Assembly: GCA_907165065.1 (NCBI GenBank)
Contig: OU015534.1
Span: 9,245,686 to 9,309,685, forward strand
Source of the DNA: Caprimulgus europaeus
Taxonomy: Eukaryota > Chordata > Aves > Caprimulgiformes > Caprimulgidae
Direction: 5' to 3'
DNA length: 64,000 nucleotides
The notes below the pieces were generated by a model that saw only the letters and a list, made by a program, of their open reading frames with translations, was not told the DNA's origin and made no database searches. This document shows positions 36,991-50,199 of this stretch, one piece after another (position 1 is the first letter of the stretch; every line of letters starts with the position of its first letter). The position numbers were made by a program, and so were the translations under genes.

Positions 36991-39900
36991 GAGACTTCTC
37001 CTTTTTTATGCTGCTCTGCTCTTGAGACATGAACTCTGCACCTGAGCTGTGCTCTGCAGAAAGCAAACACCTGAGCATCCCTCAGTAGCACTGGCCTGAA
37101 CTGCTTGTGAAAGAACCAGGGGCTACAGGGGATTATTTTTATTGCATACCCAGCGTTTCAGGTACTGTGAGCTGGTTTCTAAGTGCCCTGAAGGGCATAA
37201 CAGGCAGGATGAGCAGGGACACATCCTCACCAGAGTGCACCTTCAGGAGCTCGCTTGGCCTCACCACAAAACCACTGATCTTCCAACAACGTGCAAAGAT
37301 GACAAAAAGAGTTGCTTTAACTCATACTGAGTGCAAGCAGAGAGCTAAGAATTACTGCTCAGCGTTGGCATGGCATGGTGCACCCCTCCTGTCTGCTGGT
37401 TCTCTCTGGGAAGCTGCGGGAGGATGGACTGGTAGCAGATCCCTCGCCTTGGCCTCCTGCCTCCGCCCTGTGGGAACAGTGCTGGGTGCCGAGGAGATAG
37501 AATTACTTGTCAGGCTGCGACATGTTTATTTTTAGGCACGCCGATGTGAGCTGGGGACACGGGCTGATCAGAAGTGGTTCTGTGCTCTTTGCCGCCGAAG
37601 AAGAAGGGTGTTTGACAGGGCTCGAGTGCAGGGCTGGGGATGGTGTGCCTGCTGCTAGTAACACGTGTGGCTCTGTTTTGATAACATCCTGGGGCTGGTT
37701 ATCGTGTCATAACAAGGAGTTAGGTCTGTTTATTAAAAAAAGATGTCTGTTTTCTTACTGTGTCTTTGCTATAAAAGCAGTTGGGGGAAGGAGAGAAGAA
37801 GATGCCAGATTGATTGTTGGTGTAGCTACAGTGGAGGTTCATCACTACAGAGATATTGGTACCATTAGATTCAAATCTTAATGTAAATTGGGCTCAGGGA
37901 GCAGTTTAAGTCTGTTCCCCATAGTCTCAAAACCTCAAAACCACTGTGATTAAGTTCCTTCTCACCCACTTTGCACATCCAGCTGAACACCGAAGATGTT
38001 AACCAGAAGAATTTCCTGCCTCTCACATCACTTTATTTCTGTGTTCACCCACACGGAAAAGAAATAACAAAATTATTTATAAAGTTTAACCAAAACCAAC
38101 TCATCAAGCCTGTGAAGCTTTAGAAGGAGACAAGGGGAGAGGGAGGAAGGTATTTTTGGCCAGAGAGGTGTACACAGGCGTGTGGAATTTGTGCCCTGGC
38201 TGATAGGTGGTCATGAGGCTTGAGCAGGAGCAGCAGTGTTGGGTCTCACAGGCTGCACCGCTGCCCAGAACAGCTGTCCCAGATGACAGCATGGTTGTCA
38301 TCACTCCCAGTAACACCAGAAGTCCAGATATGATGGGAAAGGGGGCAAGGATGCCAAGCAATGCTCAGGAAAGTTGCCCAGCACAGCGTATGCATGGTAA
38401 CATCGAGCTGCTGTGCTTTCTGCCCGTGATGCCTCAGCACGGGGTGTCCAAACCATGCTGGGCGCCCACTGGTGACTGCTGTGTGCTCCAGCCTGCTCTG
38501 CATGGCCCAGCCAGGACTACGCCAGCAAATGTTGTGCTGGGGCATCATGTCTGCTGTGGTTTTTCTGCTCCTGAGACAACAGCGCTAGTCTGCAGGGGTG
38601 TCTTTGTCCAAGCTTGATGGTTTATGTCAGGGCTGATGGATGGCTCTGTGTGTAGAAGTAGGTTACACCTGCGGTTAGCTGGCAGAGCGCACACAGCCGT
38701 TCTGGGAAGCTGACGTGCCACTGCTGTATTAGTGCTGTGATTGACTAATTTGTTTCTCCTTTGATCTAGCAGAAAGCACTTGACAATTTTGGAAGAGGGA
38801 AGAAGGGAAAACCCCTCTCACCTCAGCTGTGTTGTGTAAGCAGAGTGCTGTGGGCTGTGCTGGCAGCGTGCTTCTGGGTGGGGTCAAAGAGTGTTAAGAA
38901 CAGGACCAAGTCCGGCTTCTTGAGCAGGGATCAACGCTTGGCCTCTGCAGCTGGAGAAAAAAGTGGGGTGCTAATCCAGAGAGTGGGATGGATGAGTTCT
39001 TTGTTGGTTCTGGGAAATGAAAGGATGTTGGGGGCACTGGAGGCACGCTAGCAAATCATCAGGCGGCTGAGGAGTACATGGCACTATAAATTCGAGAAGC
39101 ACAGGAGGTGGGCAGTGGTTTGTCCTCACTGAAAGCTAAAGGTGTAATGGGTGTCCTGGTAGCTCTGTTGTGTAGACACCAGTGTCCCTCCTTCTGTTGT
39201 GTTCTCTCTGCTGCTGTTTCTCCTTGAGGATCAAATTAGATGCCAGGACAAGAGCTGTGATTATACGGTATGCCCACTGTTGTTAGGGACAAGACCTTTT
39301 TAAGTCAAGAGAGTGCTAAAGACATTGAGCCAGGAAAAGGAATGAGTGTAAGGAAAATGGTGATTAAATATCTAGGAGTTTTTCCAAGGTCTGCCACAGT
39401 CTCTCTATATGACCTTTGGAAATTCCTGCATCATTTTGGCTCGCCTTCAGCGGTCTGAGTGCAGCCCCAAGGAAGTGCAAACACATCCTTTCATCCACTC
39501 CTTATTTAAATTAACAGATCTTCTGAGCAGGTATTGTTTTCTGTCTGGGTTTGTACAGTACCCACCAATAGGTACAATTTCATAGTGAGTTGTGAGCAGA
39601 GGTTCAGATCTTTCAAGATACTGAGGTACCTAATTCCTGTCCAGTAAGAGCTCCTGCTTACTTCGGAGATTTGGGCTTAAGGCACAATGGACCACAAATA
39701 ATCCTCCTGGCATGCTTCAGACTTTTACAAAAGGATAAAATAATTCTTACCTTTAAAGTCTGTCTGCTTGTGTTTCTAACCCCTTGGACACATTTTGATT
39801 TATTGGAGGACACAAATTTTAACCTTGAGCTTCCTTCTCAATATTCATTCATTACTTTTTCCATTGTAGTTTACATTCTCTGTTGCTAAAACTAACAAAA

Positions 39901-42559
39901 TGTTCATGTTAACAGAAAGTCTTCTCCCTTCTGGGCCCCAAATTAAACATTCCTGGAAAGGCAGGAGGCAGTTGCTTTATTCTGCATTGCGAATTAGCAT
40001 GTTTGCATAACTTAATGGTCAGTGCATCAGACAGGAATTCCAGAAGAGATCAATCTTCAGTGCTGTGTTTGACTTCGTGGGCCAAGCGTCCTCCTCTCTG
40101 TACGGCAATGCCATGTAGGCTGCTGAAATGGCCTGTTGGTGTGGGGCCATCCCTCACTGCCTTCGTGTCTGGTTTCTATGAGGAAACCACAGAGAATGAA
40201 AATACGTCAAATAGCCTACTGAAAAGCAGACTTACCACTTCTCAAAGCAGAGGGCAAACAGTAGCACATCCCATTGAGAAAACTAGGTCCAGCTTATGAA
40301 GAAGAGTATTGAATTCTTCCACCTTCAGTGGACGCACCTTGGAAAACCATCTTTACCTCCAGCTGCAGCTCTCAGTGTTGTGAAACCCCATTTGAGGGAT
40401 CTGGGGAAACTCCACTCCAGTGCCGCCGTATGTGTTGTCTCAGCTGCAGCGTATGAGCTGCTTTGGAGGAGGAAACCACCCATGAGCACATTATTTCCTG
40501 TCCTGTGCTCTGTAGAATTTTCTTCTTTAAGAAAACAACTCAAGATTCTTCCCAAATGTACATTTTTCGTGTGTGCTTGGAGTGTTTCCCTTGCCAAGTT
40601 GAGGCCTGATCCAGGCTCAGTCAGATAAAGGGAAAAAACTCCCCTGGACTTCCAAAAGGCTGAGGGTCTGAAGGATGGTGTGTATTTGAAAGAAGAGGAG
40701 GGGAGGATAGTGTGCTTGTGGAAATTACACTGAGTAGGAAGTAGCATCAACAATATCTCTAAAATCTGGAGTGGTGCTACCAAGCTCACGAAGTACTGAC
40801 TGAAATCGTTGCTGCATACCTCACTATTGCTATTTATTTGTGTTAACAAATTGCTGAGGCAGTCATGGGCCGAGATCCAAATGGCCTAGCTGCTATACAA
40901 GCTAAAACCTAAAAAACAAGCCCTGCCTAGGGAGTGCTTGGTGTCTGAGCAAGGTTTGCCCACCCTTATTGCCCAGGAGCGCTGTCTTATCCTACCTGAT
41001 GTGTCACGAAAGTTACCGTGAGGGCAGGACAAGCTCATGGCAAACATTTGCAGGGAAGGTTTGAGTTAGTAACTGAAATCTGAACAGTTTTGGGATCCTA
41101 AGCATGTATTCCCATTGATGGAGCCCACTCTTCATGTTACCACCTAGATCCACCCAAAAATTCAGGACAGTTTCTCATACCGTTTTATGGCAGTCTAGGG
41201 ATACAGAAGGATGATTAACTGAAGATCTGGTAGGACAGTCGCTGAATGGCCTCTGTCCTTCCTTCCTTCCTAGCAGAGTTTCTTCAAAAGCTTGGGGTTT
41301 AAAAATTCCTAAAACTGATTGGACACACAGGTTTTGCACCAGAAATATTTATCCTGGTTTCTTAGAATTTATAATACCTGTCTTTAAAAAATGCAGCAAC
41401 ATGCAGGTTGTTCATATTTTAAACATTTTTGTTAGTTCTGCTTCTTAGAACATTTACAGTTTTTTTGTTTATTTATCTTAAAAGCCCATGCAGTATTTCT
41501 CAGAGCAAGTCTAGAAAAGCTCTTTCCGGTCTATTCTATCATCTCATTCAATTTCATTCTACTCTAATTTCAGTATTTCTTTCCAGCTGGTCCCTTCTTG
41601 CTTTTATCTTGCTGTGTTCAGTCACCCCTCACAACCAAGCAAGTTAAAATACCAGGAGTTTATCACTCTCTGGTAGTTTTTTCTTACTGCTTTTTGCTCA
41701 ACTTTTGTGTTTTTCCTTTTGAAGACACAATGGTAGGCTTCCCAGGAAGGCAGTAAACATTCTTCTTTTATTGTTCAAATCCACTTAAAATCATCACAAT
41801 ATGCTTAAAGATTTTGGGTTTTGCATATCAAAAAAGAATTAAAGAATATATTGAAATTTACAGATAGGCAGTGGTCCTTTGAAACTTGTCTTGTCCATAA
41901 TCATGCATTTGAGTTAACAGTCTAAGAACAAAATCCTCAAATGTCTGGGATGTGTCTTGAAAAACCAGATACCACATTTTCTGAAATTTTCTGCATAGAA
42001 CTGATTTTTTTAGTTTATGATCATATTTTTTCACATTATGTGTTTAGGAAATACGAAACTAATGTATGTTATCAATGCTTAAGAGCTCTCCAAGTTCTCC
42101 TTTTTAATAATATCCCTCTTTTGCTAAAAGAAATTGTTTTATTTGGATGGATAACCACTAACTCCTCTCTGCCATGTTGCAAATAATAAAGTGGGTTTGG
42201 ATGTCTACTTTCTAAATTAGTGTATTTGATGTAATAAATGTCCAGACGTAACTGTTGTCTTAAGCTGGTCAAATTATTCATTACAAAAAATATTGTTTCA
42301 TAACGACATTAATTCTCCTCATAACTGTTCAGTGGATAATTGATGGGAATGCAGACCATACCACAGGTTAATTTATAAACTGCTAGCACACACTTTTCAT
42401 TATTTATTAATTTGTAATTAGTTGCTTGAAACATCTGATGTTGACTCTGGTTTTTGATTGGACAACAGAAGTGTGATGAATAGGAGAAGAATGAACTGTA
42501 AGTTCAGATTTGTAGTGTAGTAACATCCATCACAAATGCTTCGAAGCATGCTTGGAAGA
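36991..42559. other. No recognisable gene
   Basis: Long non-coding stretch. GC is higher at 37150-37700 and 38180-38600, where open frames lengthen (142 codons at 37107-37535, 136 at 38207-38617, and 174 on the reverse strand at 40325-40849). None shows a recognised domain, and several overlap frames on the other strand. Around 39400-39435 a phrase is faintly MIR-like. AT-rich words including TTAATTTATAAAC and AATTTGTAATTAG occur near 42370-42420. Confidence 0.5.
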
Positions 42560-43340
42560 TGGGTGGGTGCATTTAGAAAAAGATGAGGAACGTGAATTTC
42601 ACCACTGTAGTGCTCTTGTCCTGCCAGCCAGACCTCTCACCAGTTTTATTTTGGGTGAAGCAGAGTTTTGAGACAGAATCACCAAAGGCAATGAGGTGTA
42701 GGAAAAAACCAAGAGAGACTGAGTGAGTGAATTTCTTTGCAAAAGTAGCCAGGGTGAGGAAGACATTGTGAGGCAACTGGAAATGTAAATTAACCCTTTG
42801 ATACCAAATGAGAGGTTGTCTGTGGAAAGAGGTTGTCCTTGAAGAGTCTTGCAGGTGAAGACAAATAGTTCTGGTTCAGTAGCCAAAGAGAAAAAGATAG
42901 CAAAATAGAGGTACATGCAAGATCATAAAAATAATGGGATTTGTAACAACAGTCTGGAGGGATATGTGCCCAGGAAAGGCCAGGAAAAAAGGTGTCATCA
43001 AGACTCAAACATGAGATGAGAAAGGCAGGGCTTTTAAGTGCCTCTATGGAAAGGAAGGACATAAACAGATTCTTTGCTGGAAAAATGTGGAAGATTTTGA
43101 CCTAAGCTTTATGTGAGGACCTACAGAGGACACACACTCAGGCTATGGTACTGATGGTTGGGCAGGAGAATTACTCTCACCAAAAGGACCCAGATGTCTC
43201 CCTGAAGAGTGGTGTGGTGGAACTGATGTCTGTAGGTTGAATAACATCAATTGTGGGTGCCTCGATTAAGGGAGAGTCGAGGCTGTTGTTCAAGAAAGGT
43301 ATAGAGTCAGTTTTGTTTCAAATGCCAGAAAGTCTTCCTG
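42560..43340 (-). mobile_element. L2-type LINE remnant, reversed, heavily decayed
   Basis: In the forward reading, 'catcaagactcaaacatgag' then 'atgagaaaggcagggctttt' and 'ctatggaaaggaaggacata' follow the order of a reversed L2 reverse-transcriptase 3' portion. On the reverse strand, the frame near 42930-43030 gives ALKSPAF-LISCLSLDD-TFFPGLS, a broken echo of the L2/CR1-clade TLVHAFI-SRLDYCN-LLAGLP motif. Further right, 'gtcagttttgtttcaaatgcc' and 'agcttgaggctgac' echo the reversed L2 block CAGTTTTG...GAGTTTGAGGTGAC. Low identity is as expected for an element active before the amniote radiation. The borders are uncertain by 100 bases or more, and the left 250 bases are the least certain. Confidence 0.45.
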
Positions 43341-44567
43341 GGCAACAGTCAGCTTGAGGCTGACTTGTAGTGTGCACAGGTGTATGAAGTTAAGTGTTGT
43401 GAAGGCTTTCTATCTCTGTTAACTTTAATTTCGTATATAAGGATGTGTGATAAGGTAGATACAGACCTTGCAGTGCCTACAATGAAAATACAGATATTTG
43501 TCCTAGGGAACCCCACTTGATTTGGAAGCAGCAATTGGATTCTTTAGTTGGTTGATGTACATCCAAAGCAGTGCAGACAGCAAAATATTCTTAGTATCCA
43601 CTGGTTGGACAGCAATGCAGGGGAAGATTCAAGCCATTCAACAATATCTGTCATGAAGCTGCTATTTATTCATCTTTATTATACTAAAGTTCCATGTGTT
43701 TTTGCTATTCTATGAATATGCTGGTCTGGCAAAGTTCTTACAGATCCCTAAAAAGGTGACTGTTTTTAGAATTATGTGTTGTTTCTGGTTTCTTTTTTTA
43801 AAAAAAAAAAATATTTTATTTTTCAATGGCTAGAAATCAATTGATCTTTTTGTAACTGGCAAGCCACGGTAAAGCATACTTAGAAAAAGTTATATCCCAT
43901 GGAATTTTTGGCTTGCTTTCTTAAACTGTGGCAGGACATCCTGATGCTATGAAATTACATGGAAAAAAAAGTCTTGGAAGAAAAGGTTGGGATTAGTAGC
44001 TTTGTTACTGAATGGATTTGATGAGTTCCTGCTTTGATAGGAACATTATGATGTTGAAAAGTAACAAAATCTTTGAAGAGCTCTGGTGGATTTTGAAATG
44101 AAAATTGAATGCAAAACTCTGGAACATTTTAAAGAATAGGCATTTCATGTTTATTAAGCCCCCTCCATGACTTACAGGTACTGAGCTTGTCTTTACAACA
44201 GAAACATCTGGCTTCTTTGCTGGCTTTATTAAATTATTCCAGTGATTCAGGAAAAAAAATATATAGCACTGAGAGAAAAGGGGAGTAAAGCAAAAAAGAC
44301 ACATTTGTGGAGAGGGATGGTGAATAATGCAATAATTTCCCTCTAGTTGTACCCCAATATTGTATGGAGTGAGACTGACACAAGGGAGAGGGAGAGAGCG
44401 GACATCTGGACCAGCAGTTTTTCAGATTACCCAAAATTTGTGACATGTTACTTGGAAAAGATGTAATTAAGATTTATTTATTTTTTGAATTCTCTGCTCT
44501 TTTGTATTGTTTTAGCACACATGGCATTCATATAAATCAATTACAATAATAATAGCCTCTGAATATA
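43341..44567. other. No recognisable gene; T7A12 homopolymer junction at 43.8 kb
   Basis: T-run followed by A-run at about 43793-43811. The first 200 bases may still belong to the L2 fossil. Frames are short and T-rich. Confidence 0.5.
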
Positions 44568-44639
44568 GCGTCTCATCCACAGCCCACTGAAGTCTATGGG
44601 AGGGCTTTCCATTGACTTCACTCGGCACTGAGTCAGCCT
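44568..44639. mobile_element. Chompy-like palindromic MITE
   Basis: The left half 'gcgtctcatccacagcccac' plus 'tgaagtctatggg' and the right half 'tccattgacttcactcgg' plus 'cactgagtcagcct' form an imperfect 70-bp palindrome. The halves match the arms I remember for the Chompy MITE of crocodilians (GCCTGATCCAAAGCCCATTG then AAGTCAATGGG, mirrored). The inner dyad TGAAGTCTATGGGA / TCCATTGACTTCA is nearly perfect. MITEs are non-autonomous DNA transposons mobilised by another element's transposase. A bird copy implies insertion in an archosaur ancestor or earlier. Confidence 0.65.
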
Positions 44640-47600
44640 CACTGAGAGCCTTTGATCAGCCAGTAACAGCCATTAGATTCCCCCACGTCCCTCTGGATGG
44701 GAGAGGTGGCAGTTATCACTGCACATTTTGCTGCTGGACACAGTGAAGAAGGGTGCATCTGGGTGACTGGTGTTGCAGAAACTCAAGGTTGTTGGTCACC
44801 TGTCCTCCACCACCAACCTCTCCTGGTCCCTGTGATCAGGAGGATCATGACAGGTTTATGTTGATGTATTTGACAGGTTCATTTGACTGCTGGAAAGCTA
44901 AGAGTCATGGAAGTGTGGGGAGGTAGAACGCCACACAAAGGAGTGGGAGATACTGGAATATCTACTGAAGCCTTCTGCTCTGAGGCTGAGGAGCCCAGCA
45001 GACCATGTATGCAGTTAAAAGGACCCCGTAGCCACCAATGTGCTGAGCTGTGGTACCCACGTTACCAGCAGGAGGGTCTGACTGACAGAAACAGCTTTGA
45101 ACCAACACACCCCAGTTTGCAATGGTGCTAAGAGCATGCACGCAGCCTGCTAGGGCAGCTCAGCTGACAGCCCGTAATTGCTTTAGTTATGAAAGCCCAT
45201 TTGTTTCTGAATGTGGGACCATGTGTAAGATAAACATGGGGACTGGGAAAGCAGTGTAACAAAGGCACTGTTACACACTCGAATTTAGCCAATAGAAAGA
45301 GCAATCAGCTCATCTTCAGTTCAGCTACAGCTTCTATAACTCACTCACTCGGCTACTGTCATTTTTCCCAATAAAAAATTTCTGAATGTAGAGCTAGGAA
45401 AAGAGTCTTATTGTTTAAATCAAACAATTCTACACCACATTAAACACAGTGGTTTTCTCTTTATTAGCTGATGATGAAAAGAAAAAGATGTCTCACTAAG
45501 AAAAATGCTATTACATTAAAATAAGAAATGATGGTAAAGGAATAAATCACATTTGCTATGTAACAATATAGCAGAAAAGTGTCCTCACTTCCTAGTGCCT
45601 CTCCATCACTAGTGAAATCCAAACTGCTTGGAATAACTTTTAAGCGTATGCACTCATAAGTAAAAAGAGTAGGAATAATTAATGTGATTTTGAGCAATTG
45701 TCTTCCAAATAAATTCCATTCCACAGTGCCGGTAGTGGTTATTTGGTAAAAGAGAAAAGAAATAAAAGAGCCAGACTCTGCTCAGGCTATGGGACTTTGA
45801 GTTCATTTTCTAAAGGGTAAAGTTATTTTGTTCACTGTATCTTGAGCTTGGAACAAACAAACCCAGACATGCTTAATGTAAAAGATATCACACTAATATG
45901 CTATTGATATGCCAGCAAAGCCCTAATCCAGTGCCTGTTAACATTGGTTAGTGAGACACTGTTGACTCCAAAGCTGTGGGCTTTGGAGCAGACCCAGAGA
46001 CAGTTTCTGTACTAACTAATAATACTACTGCAGGGTGGAACCTGATTCCTGGCATTCAGCAGGAATTTCCTCATTTATTTCATTAGGCTTTGAATCAGAC
46101 CGATGTGGTGATACTCATCTCATGCTATGTTAACAATCGCAGGAGTCAGTATCTCGTCATTATGAGGCTCTTTTTTATCTGAGGACAACGTGGACACATT
46201 TGGAGGGCAGTTCAGCTCAGCTGTCTCAGGCTGCCGGCTCTGGCCATCTTTCTCTGGATGCTCCTGTCTCTCTTGGCTCCATATGATGGAAAGAGACCAA
46301 ACTGGAGAGGTGAGGCAGCTATCAGATAGCTGAAATCACATAAAATCAGTCCTACCTCTGTCGGTCCCTGTGCAGCCAATTTAGGGTATTCTTAGTGCAT
46401 GAAAGACTCAGCTGAATTATTTGGCACTTAAAGGTCAAGATTATCATAGGGAATCAAAACCAGAACTTTAATTTAAATAATTGCAAGCATAATAGAAAAA
46501 AAACAATGAATGTAGTACTTCCTCTTTTCATCCAAAAAGCAATTAGTCCCAAATGCCTAAGAAGCAGGAGAGAACATGGACAAATCTTCCCCATTTACAT
46601 GTGAAAATAATGCCAGCCTGAGAATTACTTTGATTAGCCACAGTATCAAGCTCTGAAATGAGATCAGGATTCACTGTTGAAGATCCAACATGCGGTGCAT
46701 GGTAAGGGATGTCCTCCGAAGACCATGGACACTGCTAAATAAAGAGCTAGTATTAGGAGAAATCAAAGTCAGTGACTTGTAAAAGTTTGCTGTGTTAGTC
46801 AGTGGGAGAGCCCAGACCAGGACCCCACACTTCTTTCTCCTTGTTTGCTGCTCTGTTCTCCCTTTTACGAGACAAGTCAAGAATAGAGATTTCAATCCTA
46901 AATAAAATTATTACCTGAAATCATTACACAGCTTTAAGGGGGGCCTTGAATTGTGTTTGCAGTAAACACTTGTGCTACTCTTAAGGAACTCTGCTACTCT
47001 TTCTTTCCTCTTGAAGTCACTTGAGTTGGTTTTGCCAGCATGTGTGACTTCTCCCTGGCCTAGAGCTATCACAGCTTGGGCTGTGTGCTTGCCTTATCTC
47101 ACCAGCTAATCAAGCTCAGGCATGATCAGTTGATGCATGGGGGATTGCCAGGGAGAATCCAGGGTGCCAGAGGAAAGAATGATGAGGTTTGCAAGGTGGG
47201 TTTTCTCCCTCTGAGTCAGTGCTGAGCCACTCAGTCAGCCCGCTGTTTGGGGGTGGCACGTCCCCTCTGTGATCATGAGTCATCTGCTGTGTCTGTTTAA
47301 TATCAAAAGGATGCAGTGAATTAAAATCAAAACAAAAAAAAGCACAAAGCGACAGTGTTTCAGACTTTTGCCTTAAATAATTGTTTATTTTACTGATACT
47401 TATCTTAGATGAGCAAGGGAAGCCATGATGATATACAGTGAAATATATATGCTGAGGTGAAGGTTGGTAAAGGTCTGCTCAGTCTCCTTGTTTCAAAGCC
47501 CAGGAATATTCAAGGAAAGCAAAACTGGACTGAAAAATAATGAAGAGTGTTGCCTTTTCCACGTAAGATGTAATTCATTAAGCAGTAGTGCCCATTGCTG

Positions 47601-47719
47601 TAGGAGGGTGCCTGGGACATGAAATCAGGTACTTTGAAAGGGGGTTGAAGAGATGATCATTGTGGTGGTACCAATATCCACCCAAGGGCTGTCACACTGG
47701 TGTGCTGATCAGAGCCCTC
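44640..47719. other. No recognisable gene
   Basis: Unique-looking sequence with short frames only. A small dyad GTGTAAC/GTTACAC spans 45254-45276. No nameable repeat is seen until the CR1 at 47.7 kb. Confidence 0.55.
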
Positions 47720-48172
47720 TGCATTTCCAGCCTAAATATTCAAGAGCCTTGAGCACGTTTTTTGGAGAGGGCTGAGGGATGCAGGCTGTTTCAGACTGGT
47801 GAAGAGGAGGTGCAGGAGTGATCAAATAGCCTCCTACAGCTATTTGAAGGGCAGTTAGGAAGATGTCAGTGTCAAATTCTAAGGAATGCCGCATGATAAA
47901 ATAGTGAGTAGTGAGCAATAACAAATTACAGCTTGAGAGGTTTAAATTAGACATAAGGAAAATTTTTTTGCGAGGAGGGTGGAGCAGCACTGGAAGCAGT
48001 CCTGGTTACCCAAGCCGTCATGGTATCGCTGTCCTTGGAGGCTTTCAAGACTTGGCGAGACGAAGCGTTGGCTGACCTGACCTACTGTCAGCAATAGTCT
48101 TGCTATGAGTGGAAGGTTGGACTGAAGACTTTTAGAGATCGCTTCCAACCAGCATTTCTGTGATCTTATGAT
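47720..48172 (+). mobile_element. CR1 LINE 3' portion, forward, old
   Basis: 'ggctgagggatgcaggctgt' plus 'ttcagactggtgaagagg', then 'ctatttgaagggcag', 'ttaaattagacataaggaaa', 'gcactggaagcagtcctggt', 'tccttggaggctttcaagac', 'ggaaggttggactgaagac' and 'cgcttccaaccagcatttct', then GTGATCTTATGAT, trace the CR1 tail in order over about 450 bases, including decayed terminal repeats. It is the longest CR1 copy here. Left border approximate. It is diverged at many positions, so it is older than the copy at 52.5 kb. Confidence 0.9.
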
Positions 48173-50199
48173 ATCCAGTGTGGAATTTCCTTAAAATTAT
48201 GTCATTAAAAATTTGAGTCCCTGGAACTTGCCAGTCTCCATTACAAATCCCTTGTCCTGATTTCCCTTCTGCTGGTGTTTTTTTTTTCATCTACACTGCC
48301 AAATCACATCATAGCCCCTCACAGGGTATGTCAGCCAGCGCACCTACATGAAGAGTATCCTCTGTGCTCACTGAAAAAATATTTGCAAAACAAAAAAGCA
48401 TGGTTTTACTTTTTGTGGTACTTAAACCACCTTCTGCAAATTCATTTAGCTGCCGAAGGGCCTCAAAAACTTGCATTTGCCCCCAGCTGGCATTGCTTAT
48501 GCCAGCTTTATTTCTAATGGAGTTTTGAAATATCCTGGATTTGAAATATCCACAGATTTTTATTTGAATCTTAATTACCAGCTTCATCCAACGGAAAAAA
48601 AAATACCCAACTTTAACCAACACTTGAAAAACAGGATGGGTCATCTAATACAACTCTGTTATCAAGTCTTGTGGCAGGAGAAACCCACATCTCTTCAGTG
48701 AAATTCTGGGAAAATAAGGACTATTTGAGGCTGTACAGTTCTGGCTGCCATCTCTCACTGCTATTGCCATGGAGATGCAGCCACAGCAGGGACCCCATCC
48801 AAAGCTGAGCCAGACATATTTTACATAATAAGAAGATATTTTGAAGTGTTTAGGCAGATAAGCAAAAAGAAAGTGGGAATCTGCTCCTTTTATTTTTTGT
48901 CACTGGCTATTTGCTTTCTGGACTGGAATAATTTATTGTTCCTTTTCTGTCCAATAGGAGAGATAAATGAGAGTGAGTTCTTCAATGAGCAAAACATACA
49001 TTTGGAAACATCATTTTAGTATTAAAATGAGATTTCCATAAGACCTTGCTGAATGAAGCTGTAGCAGTATGTCTTGATCCCTCACTAGGAAAGGAAAAGC
49101 AGCCAGAAATTTCAGGCCTAAATCATCTTGTAGTTCATCATCTTTCTTTGTTATTTTTTTGTTTATAGAAAAAGCAAATTTATTGAGCATGGAAAAATAC
49201 CAGATTGACAGCTCTGGAAAATAAAAGCCTCTCTTAATCCAGAGTGCAGATGTGGCACAGTCAGGATTAATGCAAAATGCCTCCCTGAAATCCAAAGACA
49301 TAATTGCCAGTCGCTTGGCAGAGGACAGGCACTCGGCCCCAGAACTTATCCAAGGGTGTTTCAGAGGTCACAAGTGCCAGCCAGTGCTGAAGTGCATAAA
49401 AGCCAGTTGTGCCTTTGAGTTTCTCTGTGCCACTCTTGTTGCTGAGCTTGCTCTGCCAAAAGCAGTGTGGACTAAGGAAGAGGCCAAGAATGCTGAAGTG
49501 GGGAGGTTTGTGCTCATTAAGAAGTCATTTAAGTCACCGAACAGGCTGTCAGCAATTCACTGCAGCAGAAACGGGTGGGGATCCAGAGTGAAACTGTCTT
49601 GAAGGGGCTGGCATAATTTCTGGTTTCTGTAGAGACGATCCTGTCTTGAGCAGCAGGAAGATGAGTTTTGACCTGAAAGCCTGAGAGCTTGGAAATCTCC
49701 CTTTCCAGGCTCAGGAGCTCAACACCTCTCCAGTTATGAGCTGGTTAGCGCTGATTTACACAGACACCAGGTTTCACTGTCCGGTAACAAGGCAGAATAG
49801 CCTAGTGCATGAGTATGTAAGATGAGATTTGGCACGCACCCTCAAAGCACCAACATCTATGCCTGACTGGGAGTGTAGGAATGAATGCATTCTGCAGATG
49901 CCACCTGCCCTTCCTACTGCCTGTGTGTTGGAGTGTGCTGTTGCTTTGGGTCCAGCATGAACCCGGTGATGCCTTTGCACCTGTACAGGCATGGGCAGCA
50001 CTGCAGAGCACCTCACCTCCGAGCCACAGGGAATTCATGCTGTTAAGAGCAGAGGATCCAAGCTCCCGCCCAGATTTTCAACCCTGTAGCCTGGGGAGAG
50101 CTGTAGGTCATTGTTGGTTAGATTTGGTGTATTCTGTCTTTATATTGCATGCTTCAGGGGCACTCTGTTGTGTGTGGGGAAGGTTGTTTGTTTTTATTT
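48173..50199. other. No recognisable gene
   Basis: Open frames of 111-116 codons occur at 48309-48644 (reverse), 49252-49602 (forward) and 49881-50216 (forward). None carries a known domain and they have no shared structure. No repeat named. Confidence 0.5.

Noticed and set aside
39395-39440. MIR-like 'tatgacctttggaaatt'
   Set aside because: Only one short block matches and the expected CCTCAGTTT core is absent.
40325-40849. 174-codon reverse frame
   Set aside because: Featureless translation, and it overlaps a 110-codon forward frame, the pattern expected of chance.
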